From an uncultured Akkermansia sp. (lineage in GTDB: Bacteria > Verrucomicrobiota > Verrucomicrobiia > Verrucomicrobiales > Akkermansiaceae), in the NCBI GenBank assembly GCA_947630815.1, contig CANRJD010000010.1, positions 1-35,880 of the forward strand: a DNA stretch of 35,880 nt, given 5' to 3'. A program made the translations under genes and the position numbers. This document shows, piece after piece, positions 1-8,095 of this stretch. The notes under the pieces were generated by a model. It ran no database searches. It was not told where the DNA came from and worked only from the letters and a program-made list of their open reading frames with translations. Within the stretch, counting starts at the first letter, position 1. Every line of letters begins with the position of its first letter.

Positions 1-29
1 CGAGCACTTGATGGATTTGCTTCGGACAT
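1..29 (-). CDS. 5' end of an unidentified minus-strand gene (partial)
   Basis: Only the first nine codons (M-S-E-A-N-P-S-S-A) lie in the window, so no function can be given. The call rests on an ATG at 27-29 (minus) placed six bases after a good -10 box (TAAAAT), itself 17 bp from a perfect -35 (TTGACA). The same arrangement is seen before several certain genes here. The reading frame stays open to the window edge, but that is a very short test. Confidence 0.5.
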
Positions 30-35
30 GCCTGC

Positions 36-64
36 ATTTTACCGTCTATCTACACTCCTGTCAA
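36..64 (-). promoter_or_regulatory. Sigma70-type promoter, leaderless arrangement
   Basis: On the minus strand TTGACA (59-64), a 17-bp spacer and TAAAAT (36-41) are followed by six bases and ATG. Transcription should start at or beside the A of the start codon. It lies just outside the repeat hairpin at 80-107. Confidence 0.6.
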
Positions 65-79
65 TCGCGAAAAAACCAG

Positions 80-178
80 GGCAAACGCATTAGGAAATGC
101 GGTTGCCTATGTACGATGTACGACGTACGATTTGGGGAGTGAGCTCGCGTTGCGCGGGGAGGATGGTTGGCGCGGCGA
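80..178 (+). repeat. Hairpin-heptad repeat, copy 1
   Basis: The hairpin at 80-107 (left arm GGCAAACGCATT, right arm AATGCGGTTGCC, one mismatch) is followed by TAT and three 7-bp units of the GTACGAT type, then a short GC-rich body with a GCGTTGCGCG palindrome. It runs to within about 10 bp of the htpG stop codon. The family is described fully under the findings. Confidence 0.85.
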
Positions 179-187
179 CGTTGCTTT

Positions 188-2026
188 TTATTCGGTAAGG
201 AGTTTTTCCAGCAATTTTTGGGAAGATGAGGCAAGAACAGAGGGGTCGTCGAGCATACCGGCGAGCAACAGGGAAGTATTCACCACCTCGTTGGCCAACA
301 GAAGAGCCAACTCCGGGTTATCCTGCCGCAGGGCAGCCAGCTTTTGAATGATGGGGTTGGACGGATTGAGGACAAGTTCAGGGTGGCTTTCCGGTACAGA
401 TTGCCCCATAGCCTTCAGGTAGGCCTTGATCTCGGGAGACACATCGTTTTCTGCTTGCAGGGCGATAGCTGGCGCCGCGGTTGTGCGATCGCCGGTGGAT
501 ACGCGAGAGAGTTTGTCTTTGAAAGTCTCTGTAAGCCAATCAGTGAGAGATTTGGACTGCTCGGCATCCAAGGAAAGGGAGTCCGGCTGGTCATCCAATG
601 GGGGCAGATCCAGGTTGGCGCGGCTGATATTTTTGATTTCCTTGTCGTCCACCTTGATGAGGCTGTCAATGACGAATTGGTCACCGCCGTCAGTGAAGAA
701 AGCGACTTCGAAGCCACGCTGCTTCAGTGCATCGAGGTAAGGAGAGTTTTCCAGCTGCGCACGGGAGGCACCGAAGAGCACGTAGATGGCCTTTTGGTTT
801 TCCTTCATGCGGCCGATGTAGTCAGCGAAGGAGGTGAGCTTGCCCGGTTCAGTGAAGGTGGATTCGAAGCGCAGCAGCTTTCCGAGAGCTTCCTTATGCT
901 CCCAGCTTGTGACAACACCCTCCTTCAGGAAACGGGAGAACTGCCGCCAGAAGGATTCGAACTTGTCTGCATCGGATTTGGCGAGCTCTTCCAAGTGCTT
1001 GATGAAGCGCTTAGTAATGATGCCGGAAATTTTACGCAGAAGCGAATTATCCTGGAGCATTTCACGAGAGATATTAAGCGGCAGGTCATCACTGTCCACC
1101 ACGCCCACCAAGAAGCGAAGCCACTCGGGAAGCAAGTTTTCCGGCTTGCTGTCGATAAGCACCTTGTGGCAATAGAGGGACACCTGCGGTTCGCAGCGAC
1201 CAAAGCCCATGGATTCCGGATTTTCCGTCGGCACAAAAAGCACAGAATTAAGCACGATGGGCGCATCAGCACTGAAGTGCATCTGGCTCATCGGATCGCT
1301 GTCCGTGTGGGCGATGAAGTGGTAGAAAGCGTTGTACTCTTCCGTGGTGACATCCTTTTTGTTTTTCATCCAGATCGCCTGCACGGTATTGAGGTGCTCG
1401 CCGTTGAAATCAATGGGGAAGCTGACGAAATTGCTGTACTTTTCCACGATGTAACGCACGCGGTTTTCCTTGGAGAAGTCCGCGGCATCTTCCTTGAGAT
1501 GAATGACGATAGAGGTGCCGCGCGGGGTGTCATCCGGAGCATCCTCCAGCGAATAGCCATCCTGACCGTCACTTACCCAGCGCACGGGAGCGGCTTCCGG
1601 CTGCCACGAGCGCGAGCAAACTTCCACCATGTCTGCCGCCATGAAGACACTGTAAAATCCCACACCAAATTGTCCGATGAGATCCTGTGGCCCGCCCTGT
1701 CCATCTTTGGCCATTTCCAAGAACTTCTTGGTGCCGGAGTGGGCGATGGTGCCGAGGAATTCCACGACCTCCTCACGGGTCATTCCAATGCCGGAATCTG
1801 CAATTGTCAGCGTACGTTTCTCCTCATCTGTAGTGATGCTCAAACGAAGCTCGCGCTCGGGTTGGTAGATGGTTGGCTCCGTCAACTGTTTGAAACGCAG
1901 TTTTTCGCAAGCGTCAGAAGCATTACTTACCAACTCGCGTACGAAGACCTCTCGATCACTGTAAAATGCGTGAATGACAATGTCTAATAATTGCCGAACT
2001 TCCGTTTGAAATGCTTGTTTTTCCAT
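188..2026 (-). CDS. htpG: Molecular chaperone HtpG (Hsp90 family)
   Basis: 612 residues, the usual length for bacterial HtpG, a cytosolic ATP-dependent dimeric chaperone. The N-terminal GHKL ATPase domain is clear: helix residues ELVSNASDA (31-39) with the Mg-binding Asn35, the adenine-contacting Asp in ADSGIGM (76-82), and the glycine-rich lid motif GQFGVGFYS (118-126). The middle and C-terminal dimerisation domains follow without a break. The start MEKQAFQTEV matches the family, whose members begin a few residues before the Q-T-E-V-x-Q-L-L motif. It is transcribed alone, divergently from recA, from a promoter at 2048-2075. No terminator is obvious past the stop; transcription would run into repeat copy 1. 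The antisense 547-codon frame is a shadow. Confidence 0.97.
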   Translation of the reverse strand: MEKQAFQTEVRQLLDIVIHAFYSDREVFVRELVSNASDACEKLRFKQLTEPTIYQPERELRLSITTDEEKRTLTIADSGIGMTREEVVEFLGTIAHSGTKKFLEMAKDGQGGPQDLIGQFGVGFYSVFMAADMVEVCSRSWQPEAAPVRWVSDGQDGYSLEDAPDDTPRGTSIVIHLKEDAADFSKENRVRYIVEKYSNFVSFPIDFNGEHLNTVQAIWMKNKKDVTTEEYNAFYHFIAHTDSDPMSQMHFSADAPIVLNSVLFVPTENPESMGFGRCEPQVSLYCHKVLIDSKPENLLPEWLRFLVGVVDSDDLPLNISREMLQDNSLLRKISGIITKRFIKHLEELAKSDADKFESFWRQFSRFLKEGVVTSWEHKEALGKLLRFESTFTEPGKLTSFADYIGRMKENQKAIYVLFGASRAQLENSPYLDALKQRGFEVAFFTDGGDQFVIDSLIKVDDKEIKNISRANLDLPPLDDQPDSLSLDAEQSKSLTDWLTETFKDKLSRVSTGDRTTAAPAIALQAENDVSPEIKAYLKAMGQSVPESHPELVLNPSNPIIQKLAALRQDNPELALLLANEVVNTSLLLAGMLDDPSVLASSSQKLLEKLLTE

Positions 2027-2047
2027 GGCTGTGTTTGATTGGCTTCC

Positions 2048-2075
2048 ATTGTATGCACATGCTCTGAAAGGTCAA
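2048..2075 (-). promoter_or_regulatory. htpG promoter
   Basis: Minus strand: TTGACC (2070-2075), 16-bp spacer, TACAAT (2048-2053), then 21 bases to the htpG ATG. No CIRCE-type inverted repeat is visible, so heat regulation is not evident from sequence. Confidence 0.6.
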
Positions 2076-2107
2076 GGGAGAAGTCCTGCGCTGACGCACA
2101 CACCCGA

Positions 2108-2325
2108 GGCAACCGCATCAGAAAATGCGGTTGCCTATGTACGATGTGGGATGTACGATGTACGATTTGGGAAATTCGCGCGCCTGCGGCGCGGGTGCGC
2201 GAAGCCAGATCGGGAGTTGAATCGTGAAGACGACGATCAGGCGTGGTTAGAAAGCGGCGGGGGGCGGTGGAGGCTCCGCCTATGTACGACTGCCGAATCC
2301 GCGCGCGTTGTGCGGGTGGTAAGAG
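2108..2325 (+). repeat. Hairpin-heptad repeat, copy 2
   Basis: The hairpin at 2108-2135 pairs GGCAACCGCAT with ATGCGGTTGCC: compared with the common arm GGCAAACGCAT, one base pair is changed on both sides. Heptads with one variant unit follow, then a body with a different palindrome (GCGCGCCTGCGGCGCG). A second hairpin near 2265-2280 (GGAGGCTCC core) leads into another TATGTACGA tail. No right-end unit is present. It fills the htpG-recA gap together with about 150 bp of unremarkable sequence before recA. Confidence 0.85.
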
Positions 2326-2444
2326 TGTGTTTAAATCGTAAATTATGAACACATTATGATGCATTACGCGTTGATAACTGTGTGTTGGGATTGCTTTTTC
2401 CTGGGACAGATGTGTGCCTGTGGTGACTATGGCGAAGATTCGGC

Positions 2445-2473
2445 TTGCAAGGAGAGAGGGAAACAGGTATGCT
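2445..2473 (+). promoter_or_regulatory. recA promoter
   Basis: TTGCAA (2445-2450), 17-bp spacer, TATGCT (2468-2473), then nine bases to the recA ATG. The predicted transcript has a leader of only two or three bases. I do not recognise a LexA-type operator. Confidence 0.55.
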
Positions 2474-2482
2474 CGGGACGAT

Positions 2483-3511
2483 ATGAGTAAGGAATTGACA
2501 CCGGAGCAAGAGAAGATGCGTGTGCAGAGGCAGCGGGCGTTGGATGCGGCAATGCTACAGATACAGAAGGATTTTGGGGAGAACGCCATCATGCGGCTGG
2601 GCGACCAGAAAAAGATGGAGGTGGATGTGATACCGACGGGCAATTTGCTGATTGACAGGGCGTTGGGAGTGGGCGGGTTTCCTCGCGGGCGAGTCGTCGA
2701 GATATTTGGACCGGAGTCATCCGGCAAGACGACTTTGACGCTCACGGCTATTGCGCAGGCGCAGAAGGCAGGGGGACTGGCGGCATTCATCGACGTAGAA
2801 CACGCATTAGATCCCTCGTACGCCGCGAAGTTGGGAGTGAACTTGGATGATTTGCTCGTATCTCAACCCGGAAGCGGAGAGGAGGCTTTGCAGATATGTG
2901 AGGCATTGGTTCGCTCCAACACCATTGATGTGATCGTGGTGGACTCCGTAGCAGCTCTGGTGACGCGGCAGGAGTTGGAGGGAGATATAGGAGACAGCAC
3001 AGTGGGCGCGCAGGCACGATTGATGAGCGCCGCGCTGCGTAAGCTCACTTCCCTTATTGCAAAGGCTCGCACTGTGTGCATTTTTACCAATCAGATTCGC
3101 GAAAAGATCGGGGTGATGTTTGGCAATCCGGAGACCACACCCGGCGGGCGTGCACTGAAATTCTACGCCTCGGTGCGCTGTGATATACGGCGCATAGGAC
3201 AGATTAAGGGGACGGATGGCGCCGTGGTGGGCAATCGCACCAAGCTGAAAGTCGTCAAGAATAAGGTAGCGCCCCCCTTCACAGAATGCGAATTTGATAT
3301 CATGTACAACGAGGGCATATCCTCCGTGGGCAGCCTGATTGATTTGGCGATGGAGTACGACATCATTCAGAAACGGGGGTCGTGGTTCAGCTACAATGGG
3401 GCACAATTGGCGCAGGGACGCGATGCAGCCAAGGACGTGTTGCGTAAAGATGAGAAGCTTTATGCCGAGGTGGAGGCGCAGGTGCGCGCCAAGCTCGATG
3501 AAAAGAAGTAG
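2483..3511 (+). CDS. recA: Recombinase RecA
   Basis: 342 residues. RecA forms the ATP-dependent filament on single-stranded DNA for homologous recombination and, in many bacteria, stimulates LexA self-cleavage. The Walker A motif GPESSGKT (76-83) and the Walker B strand VIVVDS are intact, as are the L1/L2 loop region and the conserved [19 protein letters not shown] stretch. The frame is open upstream to 2414, but RecA proteins normally have only a short leader before the core, and the ATG at 2483 sits nine bases after a good -10 box, so [10 protein letters not shown] is chosen. It is monocistronic; the stop is followed within 5 bp by an 11-base G run and a long repeat array. Confidence 0.97.
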   Translation: MSKELTPEQEKMRVQRQRALDAAMLQIQKDFGENAIMRLGDQKKMEVDVIPTGNLLIDRALGVGGFPRGRVVEIFGPESSGKTTLTLTAIAQAQKAGGLAAFIDVEHALDPSYAAKLGVNLDDLLVSQPGSGEEALQICEALVRSNTIDVIVVDSVAALVTRQELEGDIGDSTVGAQARLMSAALRKLTSLIAKARTVCIFTNQIREKIGVMFGNPETTPGGRALKFYASVRCDIRRIGQIKGTDGAVVGNRTKLKVVKNKVAPPFTECEFDIMYNEGISSVGSLIDLAMEYDIIQKRGSWFSYNGAQLAQGRDAAKDVLRKDEKLYAEVEAQVRAKLDEKK

Positions 3512-3516
3512 AAGAC

Positions 3517-4052
3517 GGGGGGGGGGGCAGACGGGGTCTGCCTATGTACGATGTACGATGTACGATGTACGATTTGGAAGTTCGCGCGCGTTGCGCGGGG
3601 ATGCGGAGCGGGGGCGAACGGGATGTCGTGAAACCGTGCGCGGAGATAGTTACAAAGCGGCGGTGGCAGACGGGGCTGCCTATGTACGATGTACGATTGC
3701 CAAATTCGCGCGCGTTGCGCGGAGGAGGCGGAGCGAATGCAAAGCGGAATTTTGAAGGCCGCGATCGGGCGTAGTTAGAAAGCGGCGGTGGCAGACGGAG
3801 TCTGCCTATGTACGATGTACAACACGCACGACGGCCCCGATGAGGGCGCACGCGTTAGCGGGCGGTAAGTGCGTATGGACAGCGTGGATGCGCTGCCCGA
3901 AGGGCGAACCGCCGATGGGGCGGCGGTGAGTCAACTTCGATGTACGATGTATGAATTCGCGCGCGTTGCGCGGGGGCGCCTAACGGCGCTCGGTGGCGAC
4001 GTCTTACCGCCACCGTTGTACATGGCAAGCGCATTTTCTAATGCGCTTGCTG
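3517..4052 (+). repeat. Hairpin-heptad compound array (copy 3)
   Basis: About 535 bp without a gene. It starts in an 11-G run, then hairpin GGCAGAC/GTCTGCC plus four heptads, a body with GCGCGTTGCGCG, hairpin GGCAG/CTGCC plus heptads, another body, hairpin GGCAGAC/GTCTGCC plus heptads, the ~115-bp multi-hairpin module (3818-3935) and a last body. It closes with an inverted copy of the main hairpin (4024-4050, GCAAGCGCATT/AATGCGCTTGC), whose tail points left. This is the only reversed hairpin seen. It ends 7-10 bp past the stop of the minus-strand hydrolase. Confidence 0.85.
3818..3935 (+). repeat. Multi-hairpin module C, copy C1
   Basis: Begins inside a heptad (GTACAACACGCACGACGG) and continues through a conserved string of small palindromes: an AGCG...CGCT hairpin, GCCCGAAGGGC, and a CCGCC/GGCGG hairpin, ending GTGAGTCAA. 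Near-identical copies lie at 9949-10068 and 28998-29114, with a partial one at 9525. It could be a structured RNA or a mobile palindromic module; no product is known. Confidence 0.7.
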
Positions 4053-4058
4053 CGGGTC

Positions 4059-4940
4059 TTAGTTGAGGGTAGGTTCTTCCATCACTTCCTCCGGCCAGAG
4101 GGAGCGAATGATCATGAACTCCTCCCAAGCGAGGAGGATGTATTCGAAGACGGCAGGATTTACTTCAAAGCGCGTGATCGAGTGGTCTGCATGGGGGCAG
4201 GGCAAGAACTGCACATCGTTACCGAGGCGTTGCCATTCTTTGCAGAACCACTCGCGTAACTCGCAATCCAGCAAAGGATCGCGCATGCCATGAACGCAGA
4301 AGAGCGGGGGCAGATTTTTCCGCAGTAGTGCGCAGGGATTCACGCGCTCGGGGTTGGAACTATCCAAGTGGATGCAGAGGGGACGCGCTTCTTGAGCCTC
4401 GGTATCCACAATGCCGCGAAAAATTGCGAGAGCGCATGGAGAAAGGGGTAAAACATCGCGTTTGCCGAGTTGCCAGAACCTGCGCTTGTGAACGATGGGC
4501 TGCATGCCGGCGTTGAGAGCCATGAGACCACCGGCATCTTCGCCCGCCAGCGTGATGCGGCGAGGATCAATGCCGAGACCCGGAGCATTGTCATGCAGCC
4601 AGTGCCATGCGTCAATGCCTTCTAAAATAATTTCATCGGCGGCCACATCGAAATGGTCGTAGTTGCGGTATTCGGGGATGACGCAGACAACGCCGCGGTG
4701 GGCGAGGTGCAGAGCCCAGGCCGCAAAGTCATCAGCTCGGTCGTGAGACCACATTCCCCCACAGAAGAAGAGGACAGCCGGTCGTGGATTTTGCAGAGAA
4801 TGATTTGGGGGCGTGAAGATGAAAGCACGCAGGGAAAAACCATCTGCAAAGCGCTTCCAAACAACGAAGGGGGCGGAACAGAGCAACTCATGATTGCTTC
4901 GCGCTGATGGAGCGCGATATTGGCCGGTAAATGGCGTCAT
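4059..4940 (-). CDS. Alpha/beta hydrolase with Asp at the nucleophile position
   Basis: 293 residues from the chosen start (ATG at 4938-4940); the frame is open further upstream but would overlap the divergent gene and its promoter. The fold is recognisable by an oxyanion-hole segment FFCGGMWSH (58-66), the nucleophile elbow LAGEDAGGL (131-139), a C-terminal acid region GMRDPLLD (218-225) and the catalytic-type His in PHADHS (249-254). In esterases with the GDSAGG elbow the third position is Ser; here it is Asp135 (codon GAT). Asp nucleophiles occur in haloalkane dehalogenases and epoxide hydrolases of this superfamily, so it may be a hydrolase of another kind or inactive. No signal peptide. 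The substrate is unknown. Confidence 0.75.
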   Translation of the reverse strand: MTPFTGQYRAPSARSNHELLCSAPFVVWKRFADGFSLRAFIFTPPNHSLQNPRPAVLFFCGGMWSHDRADDFAAWALHLAHRGVVCVIPEYRNYDHFDVAADEIILEGIDAWHWLHDNAPGLGIDPRRITLAGEDAGGLMALNAGMQPIVHKRRFWQLGKRDVLPLSPCALAIFRGIVDTEAQEARPLCIHLDSSNPERVNPCALLRKNLPPLFCVHGMRDPLLDCELREWFCKEWQRLGNDVQFLPCPHADHSITRFEVNPAVFEYILLAWEEFMIIRSLWPEEVMEEPTLN

Positions 4941-4965
4941 ACCCGCGCACGAGTATGCAATTTTC

Positions 4966-4994
4966 TTGCCAAAAAGGCAAGTCTGATGTATGAA
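4966..4994 (+). promoter_or_regulatory. Promoter of the secreted protein-trmB-tgt-yajC operon
   Basis: TTGCCA (4966-4971), 17-bp spacer, TATGAA (4989-4994), then 10 bases to ATG. A perfect TTGCC/GGCAA inverted repeat (TTGCC at 4966-4970, GGCAA at 4976-4980) overlaps the -35. It would place an operator-like symmetry between the two divergent genes, but it is short and may be chance. Confidence 0.5.
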
Positions 4995-5004
4995 TTGAGG
5001 GGCA

Positions 5005-6036
5005 ATGAGAAAACTTTTTGCAGCTTCCGTAGCAGCCGGAATAGTGTGGGTCGGAGTGGCAGCAGCGCAGCAAACGCCAACGCCCGCCGGCTCGCAGGCA
5101 AATACCAACTTGCAAGTGACGCCAGATGGCATTGCCACCCCAAATCAGGAGAAGGCACGCGAGCTAGCGGACACTACCTACAATACGTGGCGGTTGAGTG
5201 TGCAACGAGGAGATGAAGCTGCATGGCGTAACAGCACTTCCACCGCCCGGCAGATGAAAGTACGAAATCTCATTGTCTCTGAACGTGGCAGTTTCCCGCG
5301 AGATTTTTTTCGCAGTGCGCGGCAGGCGCCGCAGTTAGAAAACTTTCACTTCGTGGGGGCGCTCAGCGGGTGCAATGGGCGGACGATGGCGGCGACCTAC
5401 ATAGGAAAGATGCAGCTTGGGGATGCCGGGGCAAAGGAGAACGCTTTTGTGCTGGAGTTTGTGTACGAGAACGGGAAATGGCGGTTGGATCAGACTCGAT
5501 TTTTTGATCTGAGCCGGTTGCCGGGCGTGCTGAAGCGACTGCGTGGGCGTGACCTGAGTGTCCTGCGCGAGCAAGATGGATTCCACCCGTACCGCAGTAT
5601 CCCGTCCGCTCCGCCTGCGTGCGCCAATCCGGAACTTATCGGCAAGGTGTTCGTAGATTGCCCCGGCCGTGAGATTGAGATGCGCATCAATGGCGTTTCC
5701 ATCCATGAGTTTGATGATGAGCGGCGTGCGGACACCATATCCGGCGGACTGAGGCGAGGCGCCAATACCATTACTTACACCATTAAGCCGAGCAGCAATG
5801 AGCAGGAGCATCCGAGCATGGCTATTGGCGTGTTTGTGATGCCGGAGACCGGGGGAAATCACCCGGTGTGCGTATTCGACCATGTGTTGGATGAGAAGGA
5901 TGCGGCAAACGGGGGAAACTTCACTTTCACGGTGACCAACGAACATATTGCCTCCATGAATCCGCAATACAAGGGAGAGCAACCTCAGCCGATGCACGCT
6001 GTGCCGCTCAAACCAAAGCAGGGAGATAAACGCTGA
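5005..6036 (+). CDS. Secreted protein of unknown function
   Basis: 343 residues with a clear Sec signal peptide: positive n-region MRK, hydrophobic core FAASVAAGIVWVGVA and a likely AAA-QQ cleavage near residue 22. The mature part has no motif I recognise. It contains two Trp-rich stretches (NTWRLSVQRGDEAAW and ENGKWRLDQTRFF) of the kind seen in NTF2-like or lumazine-binding folds, and a second, more beta-like half with conserved-looking Cys residues (CANPELIGKVFVDCPG). It heads an operon: trmB starts 6 bp after its stop. Likely periplasmic or exported; function unknown. Confidence 0.75.
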   Translation: MRKLFAASVAAGIVWVGVAAAQQTPTPAGSQANTNLQVTPDGIATPNQEKARELADTTYNTWRLSVQRGDEAAWRNSTSTARQMKVRNLIVSERGSFPRDFFRSARQAPQLENFHFVGALSGCNGRTMAATYIGKMQLGDAGAKENAFVLEFVYENGKWRLDQTRFFDLSRLPGVLKRLRGRDLSVLREQDGFHPYRSIPSAPPACANPELIGKVFVDCPGREIEMRINGVSIHEFDDERRADTISGGLRRGANTITYTIKPSSNEQEHPSMAIGVFVMPETGGNHPVCVFDHVLDEKDAANGGNFTFTVTNEHIASMNPQYKGEQPQPMHAVPLKPKQGDKR

Positions 6037-6042
6037 GCCGCC

Positions 6043-6627
6043 ATGGCAACCGCTTTCATACCGCCGAATTATTTCCGCCGCTACAGCGTGGCGGATATTT
6101 TTGGGAGCGGGCAGGAATGTGAGGTGGATTTGGGCTGTGGTGACGGCGGGTTTTTGCTGACGGTGGCGCATCAACACCCAGAGCGGTTGTACATAGGAGT
6201 TGAACGTTTGCTGGGACGCCTTCGTAAAGTGTGCAGTCGGGCGGAGGCACAGGGACTGGAGAATGTGCGGGGTGTGCGGGCAGAAAGCCGTTACTTCTTG
6301 GAATGGATGCTGCAGGCGGAAAGCGTGCGGCGGCTGCACTATCTTTTCCCGGATCCCTGGCCCAAAGAGAGGCACCATAAAAAGCGTTTTGTGCAGGAGG
6401 ACACCGTGCCGGTGCTGTATCGCGTATTGGCTCCGGAAGGGGAACTGCTTTTCCGTACCGATCATGAGGAATACTACAGTTGGGTGTGTGAGATCGTGGG
6501 AGGCTCGCCGCTGTTTCGGCGGGAGGAGTGGACGGACCTAGAAAATTATCCGGCGACAGATTTTCAGCGTCAGTGGGAGGCGCAAGGCAAGACAATATAT
6601 TCGGCACGCTTTGTGCGTAACTCATGA
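6043..6627 (+). CDS. trmB: tRNA (guanine-N7-)-methyltransferase
   Basis: 194 residues, slightly short for TrmB. The enzyme transfers a methyl group from S-adenosylmethionine to N7 of G46 in the variable loop of tRNA. The SAM-binding motif I is DLGCGDGGF (29-37). The family signature FPDPWPK followed by RHHKKR (102-115) and the C-terminal TDFQRQWEAQGKTIY segment, which contributes tRNA and SAM contacts, are all present. Start at MATAFIPPNYF, 6 bp after the preceding gene. The stop overlaps the tgt start by 4 bp (ATGA), so translation is probably coupled. Together with tgt it forms a tRNA-modification pair. Confidence 0.95.
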   Translation: MATAFIPPNYFRRYSVADIFGSGQECEVDLGCGDGGFLLTVAHQHPERLYIGVERLLGRLRKVCSRAEAQGLENVRGVRAESRYFLEWMLQAESVRRLHYLFPDPWPKERHHKKRFVQEDTVPVLYRVLAPEGELLFRTDHEEYYSWVCEIVGGSPLFRREEWTDLENYPATDFQRQWEAQGKTIYSARFVRNS

Positions 6628-7754
6628 GCTTTACCCTGCACAGAACCGACCCCTCCGGCGCGCGCCTTGGTACGCTGCACTTGGCGCATGGGGATGTGCC
6701 TACGCCCATTTTCATGCCGGTGGGGACCCAAGGTACTGTCAAAACATTGCACCCGGAAGAGTTGGAGGAATTGGGGGCGCAAATTGTGCTGGGCAATACG
6801 TACCACTTATGTTTGCGGCCGGGGGACGAGGTGATACGCGAACTGGGGGGCTTGCACAAATTTGCAGGCTGGGAGAGGCCGATGCTCACGGACTCCGGCG
6901 GATTTCAGGTATGGAGCTTGGCGCAGTTGCGTAAAATTACGGAAGAGGGTGTGCGTTTTCGCAACCACATTGATGGCGCCTACATGATGCTGACGCCCGA
7001 GAAGAGCATGGAAATCCAAGCGAACCTAGGGGCAGACATTGCCATGCTCTTTGACGAGTGTCCACCATATCCCTGTGATCGCGCCTATGCCGAAAAATCC
7101 TTGGGCTATACCTTACGATGGGCGGCACGCTGCAAGGCGTGGGTACAGGCGCATTGCCCCATGAGCGGTAACGCGCCGCAGCAGCACTTCGGCATCGTGC
7201 AGGGATCCGTATTTGCGGATTTGCGTCGCACTTGCGCCGAGCAACTTGCAGAGATGGAATTCGATGGCTACGCTATCGGCGGCGTATCTGTGGGTGAGCC
7301 CGAGGAGGAAATGCTTCGCGCTATCGAGAATACTACTCCGTATCTGCCGATGGAGAAAGCACGCTACGCTATGGGCTTGGGCACGCCGGTACAGCTACTT
7401 GAAATGATTGAGCGCGGAGTGGATATGTTTGATTGCGTCATGCCCACTCGACTGGCGCGACATGGCATAGCGCTCACGCCGGACGGACCGATGCACATCA
7501 CGAATGAACGCTGGAAAAAGGATGACCGTCCCATTCACGAGGAGAGTCACCCGCACGTGGCGCGATTTTCGCGTGCGGCGATACGGCACTTCTTCCGCGC
7601 GGGAGAAATGCTGGCGCAGAGGGTACTCTCATTCCAGAACTTACACTTCTATTTACGGCTCATGGAGCAAGCGCGAGGCTCCATCGCGTCTGGACAATAC
7701 GCCGCTTTCAAAGGCGGATTTATCGCGCGTTACCAAGCAAACCAATTATCATGA
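6624..7754 (+). CDS. tgt: tRNA-guanine transglycosylase, zinc site eroded
   Basis: 376 residues, normal length. TGT exchanges G34 for preQ1 in the anticodon of GUN tRNAs. The base-binding Asp90 in TDSGGFQVWS, the GGVSVGE loop (219-225) and the nucleophile Asp270 in FDCVMPTRLARHG are intact. The zinc motif is not: where the family has E-C-x-C-x-x-C, this protein reads EESHPHVARF (306-315), so all three Cys ligands are lost (Ser308, Pro310, Ala313) although the following His (HFFRAGE, 322) remains. The frame is clean, so this is not a sequencing shift. Overlaps trmB and yajC by 4 bp on each side. The assignment is firm; metal independence or reduced function is an inference. Confidence 0.93.
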   Translation: MSFTLHRTDPSGARLGTLHLAHGDVPTPIFMPVGTQGTVKTLHPEELEELGAQIVLGNTYHLCLRPGDEVIRELGGLHKFAGWERPMLTDSGGFQVWSLAQLRKITEEGVRFRNHIDGAYMMLTPEKSMEIQANLGADIAMLFDECPPYPCDRAYAEKSLGYTLRWAARCKAWVQAHCPMSGNAPQQHFGIVQGSVFADLRRTCAEQLAEMEFDGYAIGGVSVGEPEEEMLRAIENTTPYLPMEKARYAMGLGTPVQLLEMIERGVDMFDCVMPTRLARHGIALTPDGPMHITNERWKKDDRPIHEESHPHVARFSRAAIRHFFRAGEMLAQRVLSFQNLHFYLRLMEQARGSIASGQYAAFKGGFIARYQANQLS

Positions 7755-8080
7755 ATACAATTACACTCATCCTAGCACAAGCCGCTGCACCGAACGCCCA
7801 AGGCAATCCTATGAGCATGTTCATCACGCTCGGCCTGATTTTTGTCATTTTCTATTTCTTGCTCATTCGTCCCCAGCGTAAGCAGCAGAAAGAACTTAAA
7901 GCTCGGCAGGATGCCTTGAAAGCTGGGGATAAGGTGATCACGGCGGGCGGAATTTATGGCATTGTGCGCGAGGTGAAAGATACCTCTGTGCGTTTGGAGG
8001 TTGCTCCCAATACCGTCATTAAGATCGTCAAGAGTCAGGTAGTGCAGACAGTAGGCAAAGACGGTTCGCCGGAGGAGTAA
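7751..8080 (+). CDS. yajC: Preprotein translocase subunit YajC
   Basis: 109 residues, the normal size. YajC is a single-span inner-membrane protein that associates with SecDF and the SecYEG translocon. An N-terminal transmembrane helix (about 22-41, SMFITLGLIFVIFYFLLI) is followed by the family signature RPQRKQQKE and the small cytosolic domain LKAGDKVITAGGIYGIV. The start codon overlaps the end of tgt by 4 bp, and the tgt-yajC order is common in bacteria, often followed by secD/secF. Here those are absent and a repeat array begins about 15 bp after the stop. Confidence 0.95.
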   Translation: MNTITLILAQAAAPNAQGNPMSMFITLGLIFVIFYFLLIRPQRKQQKELKARQDALKAGDKVITAGGIYGIVREVKDTSVRLEVAPNTVIKIVKSQVVQTVGKDGSPEE

Positions 8081-8095
8081 AGGTTGATGCAGGGC

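Noticed and set aside
344..1987. 547-codon open frame on the plus strand
   Set aside because: It is antisense to htpG, whose protein motifs are unmistakable; long antisense frames are common in GC-rich genes.
2341..2444. LexA-type operator or riboswitch upstream of recA
   Set aside because: The stretch is AT-richer and ordinary; I found no dyad matching a known LexA box and no conserved riboswitch core.
1984..2790. 268-codon minus-strand frame upstream of htpG
   Set aside because: It overlaps the start of recA, a repeat and the htpG promoter, and its product has no recognisable domain.
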